Assembly (NCBI GenBank): GCA_020629115.1
Contig: JAHDDY010000002.1
Span: forward strand, 47,420-95,537
DNA: 48,118 nt
Origin: Paracoccaceae bacterium
Lineage (GTDB): Bacteria > Pseudomonadota > Alphaproteobacteria > Rhodobacterales > Rhodobacteraceae
Direction: 5' to 3'
A program made the translations under genes and the position numbers. Below, piece by piece: positions 30,346-39,717 of this stretch. The notes beneath the pieces were generated by a model that did not search any database, was not told where the DNA came from, and was given only the letters and a program-made list of their open reading frames with translations. Numbering within the stretch: the stretch's first letter is position 1; every line of letters starts with the position of its first letter.

Positions 30346-30969
30346 ATGTACACGCCCGCCGCCTTCGCCATCACCGACCGTGCCATCCTGCACGACATCA
30401 TCGCCGCCCACCCGCTGGCCCTGCTGGCGACGAACGGACCGGATGGTCCCGTCGCCACGCAACTGCCGCTGATGATCGAGACGGGCGAGGACGGCATCGA
30501 CCGGATCATCGGCCATTTCGCCCGTGGCAACCCGCAATGGCGCGATGCGCAAGGCCAGCCTGCCCTCGCGGTCTTTCGCGGGCCGCAAGGCTACGTCGCC
30601 CCCGAATGGTACGCTACCAAGCGCGAGACCGGGCAGGTGGTGCCGACCTGGAACTACGTGACCGTGCAGGCCCGGGGCCGCCTCGACCCGATCCACGAGC
30701 CGGAGGACGCCCGCGCCATCATCGAGCGCTTGACCGATGCGATGGAGGCGACCCGCCCCGTGCCATGGTCGACCGCCGACGCACCGGGCCGTTTCATCGA
30801 GGCGATGATGCGCGGCGTGGTCGCGTTTCGTATGGAAATCGGTGCCCTGTCCGGTCAGGCGAAGCTGAGCCAGAACAAGGGTGCGGCGGATCGCGCGGGC
30901 GTGCGCAAGGGGCTGGATGCCGAACCCGGCGGCCTGGCCCTGCTCGACGCGATGAATCGCTGGGCCTGA
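30346..30969 (+). CDS. PaiB-type FMN-binding negative transcriptional regulator family protein
   Basis: A 207-residue protein with a split-barrel FMN-binding fold. The family signature is seen as [62 protein letters not shown] and the C-terminal [19 protein letters not shown]. Bacillus PaiB, the namesake, represses sporulation and protease genes, but most members are uncharacterised. The gene begins 5 bases after purH and likely shares its transcript; a functional link with purines is not established. Confidence 0.88.
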   Translation: MYTPAAFAITDRAILHDIIAAHPLALLATNGPDGPVATQLPLMIETGEDGIDRIIGHFARGNPQWRDAQGQPALAVFRGPQGYVAPEWYATKRETGQVVPTWNYVTVQARGRLDPIHEPEDARAIIERLTDAMEATRPVPWSTADAPGRFIEAMMRGVVAFRMEIGALSGQAKLSQNKGAADRAGVRKGLDAEPGGLALLDAMNRWA

Positions 30970-31038
30970 GACCCGAAACCGCCTTTCGCTTCGCCCCGCG
31001 CCCCGCTACAAGCCTTTCCAGCATCGCAAGCCGGGGGA

Positions 31039-33225
31039 ATGCGCGTGTCCGAACCTGCCATCACCGACGCCCTAATCGCCGATCACGGGCTGAAGCCCGA
31101 CGAATACGCCCGCATCCTCGACCTTCTGGGCCGGGAGCCGTCCTTCACGGAACTCGGCATCTTCTCGGCGATGTGGAACGAGCATTGCTCCTACAAGTCC
31201 TCGAAGAAATGGCTGCGCACCCTGCCGACCACCGGCCCGCAGGTCATCTGCGGCCCCGGCGAGAATGCGGGCGTGATCGACATCGGCGACGGGCAAGCCT
31301 GCATTTTCAAGATGGAGAGCCACAACCACCCCAGCTTCATCGAGCCGTACCAGGGCGCGGCGACGGGGGTGGGCGGCATCCTGCGCGATGTCTTCACCAT
31401 GGGTGCGCGGCCCGTGGCGGCGCTCAACGCCCTGCGCTTCGGCGACCCGGACCACCCGAGGACGCGCGGCATCGTCAGCGGCGTGGTGGCGGGTATCGGT
31501 GGCTACGGCAACTGCTTCGGCGTGCCGACCGTGGGGGGCGAGGTGGAGTTCCACCCCGCCTATAACGGCAATCCGCTGGTCAACGCCATGGCCGTGGGCC
31601 TCGCCGATGCGGATGCGATCTTCTATTCGGCGGCCTCGGGCGTCGGGATGCCCATCGTCTATCTCGGCGCGAAGACGGGCCGCGACGGCGTCGGCGGGGC
31701 AACCATGGCCTCCGACGAGTTCGGCGCGGATGCGGAGGACAAGCGCCCGACCGTGCAGGTCGGCGACCCCTTCACCGAGAAGCGCCTGCTGGAGGCGACG
31801 CTGGAGCTGATGGCCTCCGGCGCGGTGATCTCGATTCAGGATATGGGAGCGGCGGGGCTGACCTGCTCGGCGGTCGAGATGGGGGATAAGGGGAACCTCG
31901 GCGTGGTGCTCGATCTGGAGAAGGTCCCGACCCGCGAGACGGATATGAGCGCCTACGAGATGATGCTGTCGGAATCGCAGGAACGGATGCTCATGGTCCT
32001 GCGCCCCGAGAAGGAGGACGAGGCGCGGGCCATCTTCGCTAAGTGGGACCTGGACTTCGCGGTCGTGGGCGAGACGATATCCGAGGACCGCTTCCTCGTG
32101 CGACTCGACGGGGAGGTGAAGGCCGACCTGCCGCTCAAGGCGCTGTCGGGCGAGGCCCCGGAATACGACCGACCGTGGGTGCCGACCCCGCCCCCCGCGC
32201 CGCTGAACGACGTGCCGGAAGTGGCTGTGGACGAAGCGCTTCTGCGGCTGATGGCCTCCCCCGACCTCGCCTCGCGCCGCTGGGTGTGGGAGCAGTACGA
32301 CCATATGGTCATGGCTGATACCGTGCAGCGCCCCGGCGGCGATGCGGCGGTCGTGCGGGTGCACGGCACCGCGAAGGGCCTCGCCATGACGACGGACGTG
32401 ACGCCGCGCTACTGCGTCGCCGACCCGGTGCAGGGCGGGCGGCAGGCGGTGGCCGAAGCCTACCGCAATCTCTGCGCCGTCGGGGCCAGGCCCTTGGCGG
32501 CGACGGATAATCTCAATTTCGGCAATCCCGAGAAGCCCGCGATCATGGGTCAGCTCGTCGGGTGCATCCAGGGCATCGGCGAGGCCTGCGCCGCGCTCGA
32601 CATGCCCATCGTCAGCGGCAATGTCAGCCTCTACAACGAGACCGAGGGCACCGCGATCCTGCCCACGCCGACCATCGGCGGGGTGGGGCTGCTGGAAAAC
32701 CTCGATTCGATGCTCACGATGGGCTTCAAGTCCGGCGGCGAAGCCATTCTCCTGCTGGGCCGGACGGAGGGCTGGCTGGGCCGTTCGCTCTACCTGCGCG
32801 AGATCCACGGGCAGGAGGCGGGCCTGCCGCCCCCCGTCGATCTGGATGCCGAGCGGGCGGCGGGCGAGCTGGTGCAGCAGCTCGCGAAGGAGGGCGCGCT
32901 GACAGCGGCCCATGACGTGGGCGACGGCGGCATCGCCGTCGCGCTGGCCGAGATGGCGCTGGCGGGGAACATCGGCTGTACCGTCCGCACGCCGGGCGGG
33001 CGCGACGATGCGACCTTCTTCGGCGAGGATCAGGGGCGATACCTCGTGACGACCCCGAGCGAGTCGGTCGAGCAGCTCTTCGCCGTGGCCGACGCCGCCG
33101 GCGTCCCGGCGGTGTGGATCGGCGAGACGGGCGGCAGCTTCGTCGCCATCGGCGCGGGCGCGGTGGCGCTCGACGCCCTGCGCGAGGCGCATGAGGGATG
33201 GTTCCCAGCGTACATGGACGGCTGA
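31039..33225 (+). CDS. purL: Phosphoribosylformylglycinamidine synthase subunit PurL
   Basis: The ATP-dependent synthetase subunit of FGAM synthase. The 728 residues correspond to the small PurL type that needs separate PurS and PurQ. Motifs include [64 protein letters not shown], and in the second half LNFGNPEKP and [12 protein letters not shown]-like ([21 protein letters not shown]). purS and purQ are not adjacent. The upstream gap of 69 bases from the PaiB-like gene is short, so the purH-purL genes may be co-expressed. Confidence 0.97.
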   Translation: MRVSEPAITDALIADHGLKPDEYARILDLLGREPSFTELGIFSAMWNEHCSYKSSKKWLRTLPTTGPQVICGPGENAGVIDIGDGQACIFKMESHNHPSFIEPYQGAATGVGGILRDVFTMGARPVAALNALRFGDPDHPRTRGIVSGVVAGIGGYGNCFGVPTVGGEVEFHPAYNGNPLVNAMAVGLADADAIFYSAASGVGMPIVYLGAKTGRDGVGGATMASDEFGADAEDKRPTVQVGDPFTEKRLLEATLELMASGAVISIQDMGAAGLTCSAVEMGDKGNLGVVLDLEKVPTRETDMSAYEMMLSESQERMLMVLRPEKEDEARAIFAKWDLDFAVVGETISEDRFLVRLDGEVKADLPLKALSGEAPEYDRPWVPTPPPAPLNDVPEVAVDEALLRLMASPDLASRRWVWEQYDHMVMADTVQRPGGDAAVVRVHGTAKGLAMTTDVTPRYCVADPVQGGRQAVAEAYRNLCAVGARPLAATDNLNFGNPEKPAIMGQLVGCIQGIGEACAALDMPIVSGNVSLYNETEGTAILPTPTIGGVGLLENLDSMLTMGFKSGGEAILLLGRTEGWLGRSLYLREIHGQEAGLPPPVDLDAERAAGELVQQLAKEGALTAAHDVGDGGIAVALAEMALAGNIGCTVRTPGGRDDATFFGEDQGRYLVTTPSESVEQLFAVADAAGVPAVWIGETGGSFVAIGAGAVALDALREAHEGWFPAYMDG

Positions 33226-33264
33226 CGCTTGGCCGGAAGCCGCGATCCGGCTATCATCATCGCC

Positions 33265-33771
33265 ATGAACATCCAGAACCCCATCGCCCGGGCGACCGGG
33301 GAACCGCCTTCGCAATACGACGCGGATTTCTACGTCTGGGCGCTCGCCCAGAGCGACGCCTTGGCGCGACGCGATGCGGCGGCGCTCGACTGGGACAATC
33401 TCGCGGAGGAAATCGGCGATTTGGGCAAGTCACACCTCCTGGAAATGGAGAACCGTCTCGTCACCATCATGGAGCATCTGCTGAAATACGAATTCGGTGT
33501 GATGCGCGATCCGGCACGGAAATGGATGCGCACCATCGTCGTGCAGAAGACGGACCTCGCCCGACATCTGAGAAGCGTTCCAAGCCTTGCCGCCCGCGTC
33601 GAAGAGATCGCCCGGGAAGCCTATCCCGATGCACGGCGCAAGGCCCTTGCCGGCTTCGAGTATCACGAATCCGTAAATCTGCCCTTCTATTCGGACGCCC
33701 TGCCGAAGACGCTCCCCTACGACGCCGCCATGCTCCTCGATCCCGACGTCATGCCGGAGCCGCGCGATTGA
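33265..33771 (+). CDS. DUF29 family protein
   Basis: A 168-residue protein of the DUF29 family: [56 protein letters not shown], then the conserved W-R-TI and a C-terminal region rich in P-D. It is all-helical, with no membrane segment. The function is unknown; the family often occurs as scattered accessory genes in cyanobacteria and proteobacteria. The ATG at 33265 is preferred, because the in-frame codons before it overlap the end of purL's trailer and look non-native. It separates purL from bolA, which are adjacent in relatives, suggesting that it was inserted. Confidence 0.85.
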   Translation: MNIQNPIARATGEPPSQYDADFYVWALAQSDALARRDAAALDWDNLAEEIGDLGKSHLLEMENRLVTIMEHLLKYEFGVMRDPARKWMRTIVVQKTDLARHLRSVPSLAARVEEIAREAYPDARRKALAGFEYHESVNLPFYSDALPKTLPYDAAMLLDPDVMPEPRD

Positions 33772-33845
33772 TGCGTCCCGCCATTGCGCCGCGCCGCGCA
33801 AGTCCTTAACTCCTAGGCAACCATACCATCCCGGAGACCCCGCCC

Positions 33846-34103
33846 ATGCCCATGGAAGCCGCCGCGATCGAGACGCTGATCCGCGAATCGTTCCCCGACG
33901 CGCATATCGAGATTCGCGACCTGGCGGGGGACGGGAACCATTACGCCGCGACCGTGCTCGACCCCTCCTTCGCGGGCAAGAACCGGGTGCAGCAGCATCA
34001 GGCCGTCTACGCCGCGCTCAAGGGCAAGATGGACGGGGCCGCGGGCGAGCTGCACGCGCTCGCGCTTCAGACCGGCGTGCCGAAACAACCGATAGAGGAC
34101 TGA
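33846..34103 (+). CDS. BolA family protein
   Basis: An 85-residue BolA-like protein. It has the class II KH-like fold pattern with [34 protein letters not shown] and the C-terminal [16 protein letters not shown] containing the invariant His. BolA-like proteins form [2Fe-2S] heterodimers with CGFS monothiol glutaredoxins, and such a glutaredoxin is encoded 5 bases downstream. GGAG 9 bases before supports the ATG at 33846 over the one at 33852. Confidence 0.95.
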   Translation: MPMEAAAIETLIRESFPDAHIEIRDLAGDGNHYAATVLDPSFAGKNRVQQHQAVYAALKGKMDGAAGELHALALQTGVPKQPIED

Positions 34104-34108
34104 AATCC

Positions 34109-34477
34109 ATGGATACCACCGCCGCCCAGGCCGAGATCAAGAAGACCGTCGAGAGCAACGACGTGGTCCTCTTCATGAAGGGCAACAAGACCTTTCCGCA
34201 ATGCGGCTTCTCCAGCCGCGTGGCGTCGATCCTCAACTACATGGATATCGAGTATCAGGATGTGAACATCCTCGAATCGGACGAGATGCGCCAGGGAATC
34301 AAGGATTTCACCAACTGGCCGACCACGCCGCAGCTCTACGTGAAGGGCGAGTTCGTCGGCGGCTGCGACATCGTCACGGAGATGACCATGTCCGGCGAGC
34401 TGGACACGATGCTCGGGGAGAAGGGCGTCGCCTACAACGCCGAGGCGGCGAAGAAGATCCGCGACGCCAACGGCTGA
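34109..34477 (+). CDS. grxD: Monothiol glutaredoxin (Grx4/GrxD type)
   Basis: A 122-residue CGFS glutaredoxin. The motif FPQCGFSSR carries the single active Cys32. The KGNKTFP segment and [20 protein letters not shown] complete the glutathione and cluster-binding surface. It carries [2Fe-2S] clusters for iron-sulfur trafficking and partners the BolA protein encoded upstream. The pair is an operon closed by an intrinsic terminator just after the stop. Confidence 0.96.
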   Translation: MDTTAAQAEIKKTVESNDVVLFMKGNKTFPQCGFSSRVASILNYMDIEYQDVNILESDEMRQGIKDFTNWPTTPQLYVKGEFVGGCDIVTEMTMSGELDTMLGEKGVAYNAEAAKKIRDANG

Positions 34478-34497
34478 GCCGTACCGGGCCGGGAATC

Positions 34498-34529
34498 GGG
34501 ACTGTCCGTTTCGCGGGCGGTCCCTTTTT
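34498..34529 (+). terminator. Intrinsic terminator after grxD
   Basis: An 11-bp stem with two G-T pairs (34498-34508 with 34514-34524), a 5-base loop TTTCG, and five T (34525-34529). It is 20 bases beyond the grxD stop. Confidence 0.9.
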
Positions 34530-34552
34530 CGTGTGCAGGGTTCCGGAATCGG

Positions 34553-34582
34553 AAAACCCGTGCCGGGGGGAGCACGGGCTTT
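34553..34582 (-). terminator. Intrinsic terminator for the minus-strand binding-protein gene
   Basis: The stem CCCGTGC (34557-34563) pairs with GCACGGG (34572-34578). Read on the minus strand it is followed by TTTT. It lies about 145 bases beyond the stop of the YejA-like gene. The rest of 34530-34724 shows no gene. Confidence 0.7.
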
Positions 34583-34724
34583 CCTGGTGCTGCGAGGCTT
34601 GGGCTTTGGGACAGAAAAGCACCTCCACAGCGCGCGATACAGTGTGTTGGGGGACCACTTATCGCTGAAACCACAATGGGCCGCGTACGGTTAAAAAAGG
34701 CTTACGACGTCAGTACGCTGTCCA

Positions 34725-36524
34725 TTATTTTTTCGCTTCTTCCCCCATCGAATACCAGACCTCCGGCCGGTAGCCGTAGAGCGCGGTGCGGTCGGGCTTG
34801 TCGAGGGGCGTCCACCAGGCCACGCGCTCGACCGGCTCGTACCACAGCGGAATGACGTAGCGCTCGGCGGTCAGTACCCGGTCGAGGGCGCGGATCGCGG
34901 CGACGTAGGACGCCTCGTCCTCGGCATCGAGCATCGCCTCGATCATCGCGTCGATGGCCGGATTGTCCGCGCCCATGTAGTTGCGCGTCCCTTCCTTCGT
35001 CACGCCTTCGGAGCCGAAGTAGAATTCCTGCTCGCCGCCGGGCGAGAGGGAGAGCCACCACTTGCGAACGATCATGTCGAAATCGTAGGTGTTCAGCCGC
35101 GTCTGGTACTGCGCCCCCTCCACCACGCGCAGGCTCACGTCGATGCCGAGGCGTTCGAGGGTGCGGGCGTAGATCGTGGCGACCTTCTCGTCGTCGCCGG
35201 TATTGCGCAGCAGGATTTCGAAGGCGAAGGGCGCGCCGTCCGCGTCGACCAGCGTTCCGTCCACCACGCGCCATCCGGCGTCGCGCAGGAGCCGCGCGGC
35301 CCGGCGCAGGGGCGCACGGTCGCGGCCCGTGCCGTCGGTGACGGGCAGGGCGAAATCGCCCTCCAGCGCGCCCTCCGGCAGGTCGTCCGCGAAGGGTATC
35401 AGCAGGTCGCGCTCCAGCCCCTCCGCCGGGCCGGTCGCGGCGAGGCGGGAATTGGCATAATAGCTCTCGATGCGCTTGTAGGCGCTGCGGTTCAGCGTGG
35501 CATTGATCCATTCGAAGTCGAATGCCTGGAGCAGCGCCTCGCGCACGCGCCGGTCGGCGAAGAGTGGATTGCGGGTGTTGAAGACCAGCCCCTCCATGCC
35601 CGTCGCCCGGCCGTGCACCATCTCATCGCGCTCGATCCGCCCGTCGCGCATGGCGGGAAAGTCGTATTCGTCGAGCCAGCGCTTCGGATTCGTCTCGCGC
35701 CGTTGATCCACCACCCCGGCGGTGAAGGCTTCCCACAGGCTGTTGTCGTCGCGGAAGTAGAGGTAGGTGACCTCGTCGAGGTTGTGGATGCCGCGATTGA
35801 CCGGCAGATCCCTGCCCCAGTAGTCGTCCCGCTTGCGCAGCGTCAGCCGGTCGCCGACCTCGACTTCGGCCACCGCGTAGGGGCCGCTGGCCACGGGCGG
35901 GCGCAGGGTTGTCTCGGCGAACTCCCGGTCCTGCCAGTCGCTGCGCGCGTGGATCGGCATGAGGCCGAGGAGGAGGGGCAGTTCGCGCTCCTCCTCGTGG
36001 AAGGTGAAGGTGATGCTCCGCTCGCCGGTCGCCCGGACGTCGGAGACCTTGTCGTAATAGGTGGCGAAGTTGGGCCGCCCCTCGTCGCGCAGCATCTCCA
36101 TCGTGAAGATCACGTCGTCGGGCGTCACCGGCGCGCCGTTCGAGAAGGCCGCGTCGGGGTGGAGCGCGAAGGTGACGGAGCGCCGGTCGTCGGCCACGTC
36201 GACGCTCTCGGCGAGGAGGCCGTAGACGGTGAACGGCTCGTCCCAGCTTCGTGCCATCAGCGATTCGAAGACGTGGGTACGGATGGCCCAGGGGGCGCGG
36301 CCCTTGGTCGTGTAGGGGTTGAGCGAGTCGAATCGCCCCCTCTCCCCATAGGTGATTCGCCCCCCCTGGGGCGCGTCGGGGTCGGCATAGGGCAGGGATT
36401 CGAAGCCCTCCGCGAGGGCCGGCTCACCGTAAAATGCAATGCCATGAGCGGGTTCGGCATCGCTCCGCATAGGGAGCATCAGCATTCCCAGCGCAAGGCA
36501 GGGAAGATGAAGAAACTTTTTCAA
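34725..36524 (-). CDS. Family 5 extracellular solute-binding protein, YejA-like
   Basis: A 599-residue periplasmic binding protein for oligopeptide-type ABC importers. A Sec signal peptide (MKKFLHLPCLALGMLMLPMRSDAEP) precedes the mature domain. SBP_bac_5 features are seen as GGRITYGERGRFDSLNPYTTKG, PVTPDDVIFTMEML, and VREALLQAFDFEWINATLNR. The HGIAFYGEPAL start resembles YejA of the microcin C/peptide system. The start codon is TTG at 36524: AAAGGA sits 9 bases upstream, and the next in-frame ATG would delete most of the signal peptide. No permease or ATPase gene is adjacent, so it may serve transporters encoded elsewhere. Confidence 0.9.
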   Translation of the reverse strand: MKKFLHLPCLALGMLMLPMRSDAEPAHGIAFYGEPALAEGFESLPYADPDAPQGGRITYGERGRFDSLNPYTTKGRAPWAIRTHVFESLMARSWDEPFTVYGLLAESVDVADDRRSVTFALHPDAAFSNGAPVTPDDVIFTMEMLRDEGRPNFATYYDKVSDVRATGERSITFTFHEEERELPLLLGLMPIHARSDWQDREFAETTLRPPVASGPYAVAEVEVGDRLTLRKRDDYWGRDLPVNRGIHNLDEVTYLYFRDDNSLWEAFTAGVVDQRRETNPKRWLDEYDFPAMRDGRIERDEMVHGRATGMEGLVFNTRNPLFADRRVREALLQAFDFEWINATLNRSAYKRIESYYANSRLAATGPAEGLERDLLIPFADDLPEGALEGDFALPVTDGTGRDRAPLRRAARLLRDAGWRVVDGTLVDADGAPFAFEILLRNTGDDEKVATIYARTLERLGIDVSLRVVEGAQYQTRLNTYDFDMIVRKWWLSLSPGGEQEFYFGSEGVTKEGTRNYMGADNPAIDAMIEAMLDAEDEASYVAAIRALDRVLTAERYVIPLWYEPVERVAWWTPLDKPDRTALYGYRPEVWYSMGEEAKK

Positions 36525-36582
36525 TCTTCTGAATCCTTTGTAATTTTATTCTTCGCCGTGGAGGGTTTTCTCGTAGACCGCG

Positions 36583-36610
36583 ATGCTACCCCGTTTCATT
36601 CTTCTTGCAA
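36583..36610 (-). promoter_or_regulatory. Candidate promoter of the YejA-like gene
   Basis: On the minus strand TTGCAA (36605-36610) and TAGCAT (36583-36588) are separated by 16 bases, about 60 bases ahead of the TTG start. Each box matches the sigma-70 consensus at about four of six positions. Confidence 0.3.
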
Positions 36611-36639
36611 GGGCGCGTCGCGGGGTGCGGTGTTCCGCA

Positions 36640-36763
36640 CTTTTTGGGCTTGCTAATCGGTCAGGCACATGCCTAGTTCAATGCACTGCTCGATAGGTTT
36701 CTTGCCTGTATGAAACCTGCCTCAATCCAACTTCAGGCGTCCTCGAAAGAGGGCGCCTTTTTT
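36640..36763 (+). ncRNA. Candidate small RNA ending at an orphan terminator
   Basis: No protein gene precedes the intrinsic terminator at 36736-36763 on this strand; the gene to the left points away. The stretch before it can fold: AGGTTTC (36695-36701) pairs perfectly with GAAACCT (36712-36718) around a 10-base loop. The 5' end is a guess, since I see no good promoter. It could instead be the leader of a transcript attenuated before the CBS gene at 36846. Confidence 0.3.
36736..36763 (+). terminator. Intrinsic terminator with no upstream gene
   Basis: A 9-bp stem (36736-36744 with 36749-36757, one G-T pair), GAAA tetraloop, then six T. It lies about 80 bases before the CBS gene start, so the CBS gene needs its own promoter or read-through. 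Confidence 0.8.
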
Positions 36764-36845
36764 CTCGTCCGCGCGCAAGTTTTCCTTTTCGAGCAAGGGA
36801 CGGGGCGCATAGGCTGATCCCGAACCGCAAGGGAAGGGGAGCGCC

Positions 36846-37286
36846 ATGAAGGTCCGGCAGATTTCCGAACGCAAGGCGATGCACGACGTCGCCGCCACCA
36901 CGGTCGACGCCACGCTCGGCGACGTGGCCGAGAAGCTCGGCGCGCTGAAGATCGGGTGCCTCGTCGTCCTCGACGGGTCGGGCGCGCTGTGCGGCATCCT
37001 CTCGGAGCGCGACATCGTCCGGGCCGTGGGCGAGCAGGGCAGCGCCTGCCTCGGCCAGAGCGTCGAGAGCGTGATGACCCGCGACGTGATGACCTGCACC
37101 CCCGACGACGGCGCGGACTCGATCCTGTCGCGCATGACCGAGGGGCGCTTTCGCCACATGCCGGTGATGGACGAGGGGCGCGTCGTCGCGCTCGTGTCGA
37201 TCGGGGACATGGTGAAGGCCAAGATCGAGGAACTGCAGCAGGATAACGAGGCGATGGAGACCCTGATCCGGTCGGGCGTGGCCTGA
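36846..37286 (+). CDS. CBS-pair domain protein
   Basis: A 146-residue cytosolic protein made of two CBS motifs and a short helical tail (IEELQQDNEAMETLI). Recognisable are GALKIGCLVVLDGSGALCGILSERDI-type sequence, VMTRDVMTCTPDDG and FRHMPVMDEGRVVALVSIGDMVK. Such stand-alone Bateman modules bind AMP, ATP or related nucleotides and regulate partners. It is closely similar in layout to the CBS half of the cyclase at 25959-26894. It lies 4 bases before coaD, so the two are co-translated. GGGGAG precedes the ATG. Confidence 0.9.
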   Translation: MKVRQISERKAMHDVAATTVDATLGDVAEKLGALKIGCLVVLDGSGALCGILSERDIVRAVGEQGSACLGQSVESVMTRDVMTCTPDDGADSILSRMTEGRFRHMPVMDEGRVVALVSIGDMVKAKIEELQQDNEAMETLIRSGVA

Positions 37287-37290
37287 CCCG

Positions 37291-37797
37291 ATGATGCGGA
37301 CGGGTCTGTATCCCGGCACCTTCGATCCGGTGACGCTGGGCCATCTCGACGTCATCTGGCGCGCCCGGCGGCTGGTGGACGAGCTGGTCATCGGCGTGGC
37401 CACCAACGAGGGCAAGGGACCGCTCTTCTCGACCGAGGAGCGGGTGACCATGATGCGCGAGGAGGTCGCCGCGCTGCCCACGCGCCCGGGCGACGCCACC
37501 GTGCGGGTCGAGCCGTTCGGCGAATTGCTGATGTTCTACGCCAAGCGCATCGAGGCGCAGGTCATCTTCCGCGGCCTGCGCGCCGTGTCGGATTTCGAGT
37601 ACGAATTCCAGATGGTCTGCATGAACCGGGCGCTGGACGACGAGATCGAGACCGTGTTCCTGATGGCCGACGTCGAGCACCAGGCCATCGCCTCCCGCCT
37701 CGTGAAGGAGATCGCGCGCCTCGGCGGGGACGTCTCCACCTTCGTCACGCCGCCCATCAACGCGGCGCTGCGCGCCCGCTACGACGCCCCCCGATAG
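37291..37797 (+). CDS. coaD: Phosphopantetheine adenylyltransferase
   Basis: The penultimate step of CoA synthesis: 4'-phosphopantetheine plus ATP gives dephospho-CoA. The 168 residues are typical. The nucleotidyltransferase motif is YPGTFDPVTLGHLDVIWRA (TxGH form). RGLRAVSDFEYEFQM and SRLVKEIARLGGDVS complete the active site. Two ATGs (37291 and 37294) are adjacent; the first is used here. It is followed by a cyclophilin lipoprotein gene and queA, a common alphaproteobacterial order. Confidence 0.96.
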   Translation: MMRTGLYPGTFDPVTLGHLDVIWRARRLVDELVIGVATNEGKGPLFSTEERVTMMREEVAALPTRPGDATVRVEPFGELLMFYAKRIEAQVIFRGLRAVSDFEYEFQMVCMNRALDDEIETVFLMADVEHQAIASRLVKEIARLGGDVSTFVTPPINAALRARYDAPR

Positions 37798-37869
37798 CCG
37801 TCGATATTTCGCGTGACGCTCCTTGCGGGCGTGCTATGAAGCGGGGCGCGAAACGATAGGATGATCCCG

Positions 37870-38496
37870 ATGGCGAGACCCGGAACGCTCGCGCTGGCCT
37901 GCCTCCTGGCGCTGGCGGCCTGCGGCGAGGATACGGCACGCGAGGACGCCCGCGTCGAGGCCGAGAGCGGCGTCGTCGCGGCGGCCTCCGACGCGGCCCC
38001 GGGCCAAGACGTTGTGGCGACGGTCGACGATCCGGAGAATGCCGTCGTCATCGAGCTGGAGGAGGGCCGGGTCGTCATCGCGCTGGCCCCCGACCTCGCC
38101 CCCAACCACGTCGCCCGCATCAAGGAGCTGACGCGCGAGGGCTTCTACGACGGGGTCGTGTTCCATCGCGTGATCGACGGCTTCATGGCCCAGACGGGCG
38201 ATCCGTCGGGGACGGGCCGGGGCGGCTCCGGGGTGAACATCGACGCCGAGTTCAGCGATGCGCCCTTCGACCGGGGCACCGTCGGCATGGCCCGCGCGGG
38301 CAGCCCCGACAGCGCCGACAGCCAGTTCTTCATCTGCCTTGCCCCTGCCCCGCACCTGAACGGCCAGTACACCGTCATCGGGCGGGTGGTCGAGGGCATG
38401 GATCATGTCGACGCCATCCGGAAGGGAGCGCCGGGGTCCGGCAAGGTCGCCAATCCCGACAGGATGCTGTCCGTGAAGGTGCTGGCCGATCTCTGA
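37870..38496 (+). CDS. Cyclophilin-type peptidyl-prolyl isomerase lipoprotein
   Basis: A 208-residue lipoprotein. The signal peptide ends in a lipobox LAAC with Cys18, followed by an acidic linker of about 40 residues. The cyclophilin domain starts [17 protein letters not shown] and contains [42 protein letters not shown] and [17 protein letters not shown]. Residue +2 is Gly, so outer-membrane sorting is likely. I prefer the ATG at 37870, where TAGGA sits 8 bases upstream, to the one at 37861. Relatives often have a second cytosolic cyclophilin gene here; this window has one. Confidence 0.92.
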   Translation: MARPGTLALACLLALAACGEDTAREDARVEAESGVVAAASDAAPGQDVVATVDDPENAVVIELEEGRVVIALAPDLAPNHVARIKELTREGFYDGVVFHRVIDGFMAQTGDPSGTGRGGSGVNIDAEFSDAPFDRGTVGMARAGSPDSADSQFFICLAPAPHLNGQYTVIGRVVEGMDHVDAIRKGAPGSGKVANPDRMLSVKVLADL

Positions 38497-38524
38497 GGAC
38501 CCGAGACTGGAAGGGCGGCCGGAC

Positions 38525-39571
38525 CTGCCGGTCTCCGCCTTCGATTTCGACCTGCCCGAGTCGCTGATCGCGCTGCGACCCGTGCGGCCCCGTCGGTCGG
38601 CGCGGATGCTCCATGCCGAGAGCGGGACGCTGGCGGACCGGACCATGGCCGACCTGCCCCGCATCCTCCGCCCCGGCGATGTGCTCGTGTTCAACGATAC
38701 CCGGGTCCTGCCGGTCCAGCTGTCGGGCACCCGGCAACGGGGGGAGGGCGTCGTCGCGGTTTCGGCGACCCTGATCGAGCGGCGCGATGCCGCGCGCTGG
38801 CGCGCCTTCGCCAAGCCGGGCCGTCGATTGAAGCCGGGCGAGCGCGTCGTCTTCTCCGATGCCCTGTCCGCCGAGGTCGCGGCGAAGAACGAGGACGGCA
38901 CCCTCGATCTCGTCTTCGACCGGACGGGCGAGTCGCTCGACGCCGCCATCGCCGGGATCGGCGCGATGCCGCTGCCCCCCTACATCGCCCAGCGCCGCCC
39001 CGCCGACGCCCGCGACGCGCTCGACTACCAGACGATCATGGCCCGGCGCGACGGCGCGGTGGCCGCGCCCACCGCGGCCCTGCATTTCGATGCCGAACTG
39101 CTCGATGCGCTGGCGGCGGCGCGCATCGGCATCGAGACCGTGACGCTCCATGTCGGCGCGGGAACCTTCCTGCCGGTCAAGGCCGAGACCGTCCACGGCC
39201 ACCGGATGCACGCCGAGACCGGCGAGATCGACGCGGGCACCGCAGGGCGCCTCAACGCGGCCAAGGCGGCGGGGGGGCGCATCGTCAGCGTCGGGACGAC
39301 ATCCCTGCGCGTCCTTGAGACGGCGACGGGCGAGGACGGAATCCTGCTTCCGTGGCGCGGTGCAACGGACATTTTCATAACACCCGGTTACCGATTTCGG
39401 CAAATTGACGGACTTGTGACCAATTTCCATCTACCGCGCTCCACTCTCGTGATGCTGGTCAGCGCCCTGATGGGTACGGAGGAAACGCGTGCATTGTACA
39501 ATCACGCGATTTCAGAGGGTTACAGGTTCTACTCCTACGGCGACGGGTCGCTCCTCATCCCGGAGCGATAG
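38525..39571 (+). CDS. queA: S-adenosylmethionine:tRNA ribosyltransferase-isomerase, probable CTG start
   Basis: Transfers and isomerises the ribosyl of SAM to preQ1 in tRNA, giving epoxyqueuosine. The conserved QueA N-terminus ([16 protein letters not shown]) is encoded upstream of every ATG or GTG in frame; the first GTG is at 38582 and would remove it. The only plausible initiators are CTG codons. CTG at 38525 is preceded by GGAAGGG at about 9 bases and gives 348 residues, the family length. Other motifs: [57 protein letters not shown] and the C-terminal [13 protein letters not shown]. An upstream frameshift or sequencing error is an alternative explanation. Confidence 0.9.
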   Translation: MPVSAFDFDLPESLIALRPVRPRRSARMLHAESGTLADRTMADLPRILRPGDVLVFNDTRVLPVQLSGTRQRGEGVVAVSATLIERRDAARWRAFAKPGRRLKPGERVVFSDALSAEVAAKNEDGTLDLVFDRTGESLDAAIAGIGAMPLPPYIAQRRPADARDALDYQTIMARRDGAVAAPTAALHFDAELLDALAAARIGIETVTLHVGAGTFLPVKAETVHGHRMHAETGEIDAGTAGRLNAAKAAGGRIVSVGTTSLRVLETATGEDGILLPWRGATDIFITPGYRFRQIDGLVTNFHLPRSTLVMLVSALMGTEETRALYNHAISEGYRFYSYGDGSLLIPER

Positions 39572-39581
39572 CGCGCGGATT

Positions 39582-39610
39582 TTTTCCGAATGGGGCCGCG
39601 ACGATATAAC
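39582..39610 (+). promoter_or_regulatory. Candidate promoter of the repeat-protein gene
   Basis: A -10-like TATAAC (39605-39610) lies 17 bases after TTTTCC (39582-39587), in an A+T-rich stretch between queA and the next gene. It would leave a leader of about 100 bases. TTGACA at 39677-39682 is a perfect -35 box, but no good -10 follows it. Confidence 0.3.
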
Positions 39611-39717
39611 AGGCTTGCTCTCGCCTTATTCGCTTGGCAAACACGCGCCGTAAGCGGCGCTTTCGACACTCAAGATTTGACAATGACACACGGCGCCCTA
39701 ACGGAGTAGCAGGATCG

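Noticed and set aside
36525-36845. tRNA gene in the intergenic region
   Set aside because: No cloverleaf with a T-arm GTTCRAN motif could be fitted on either strand.
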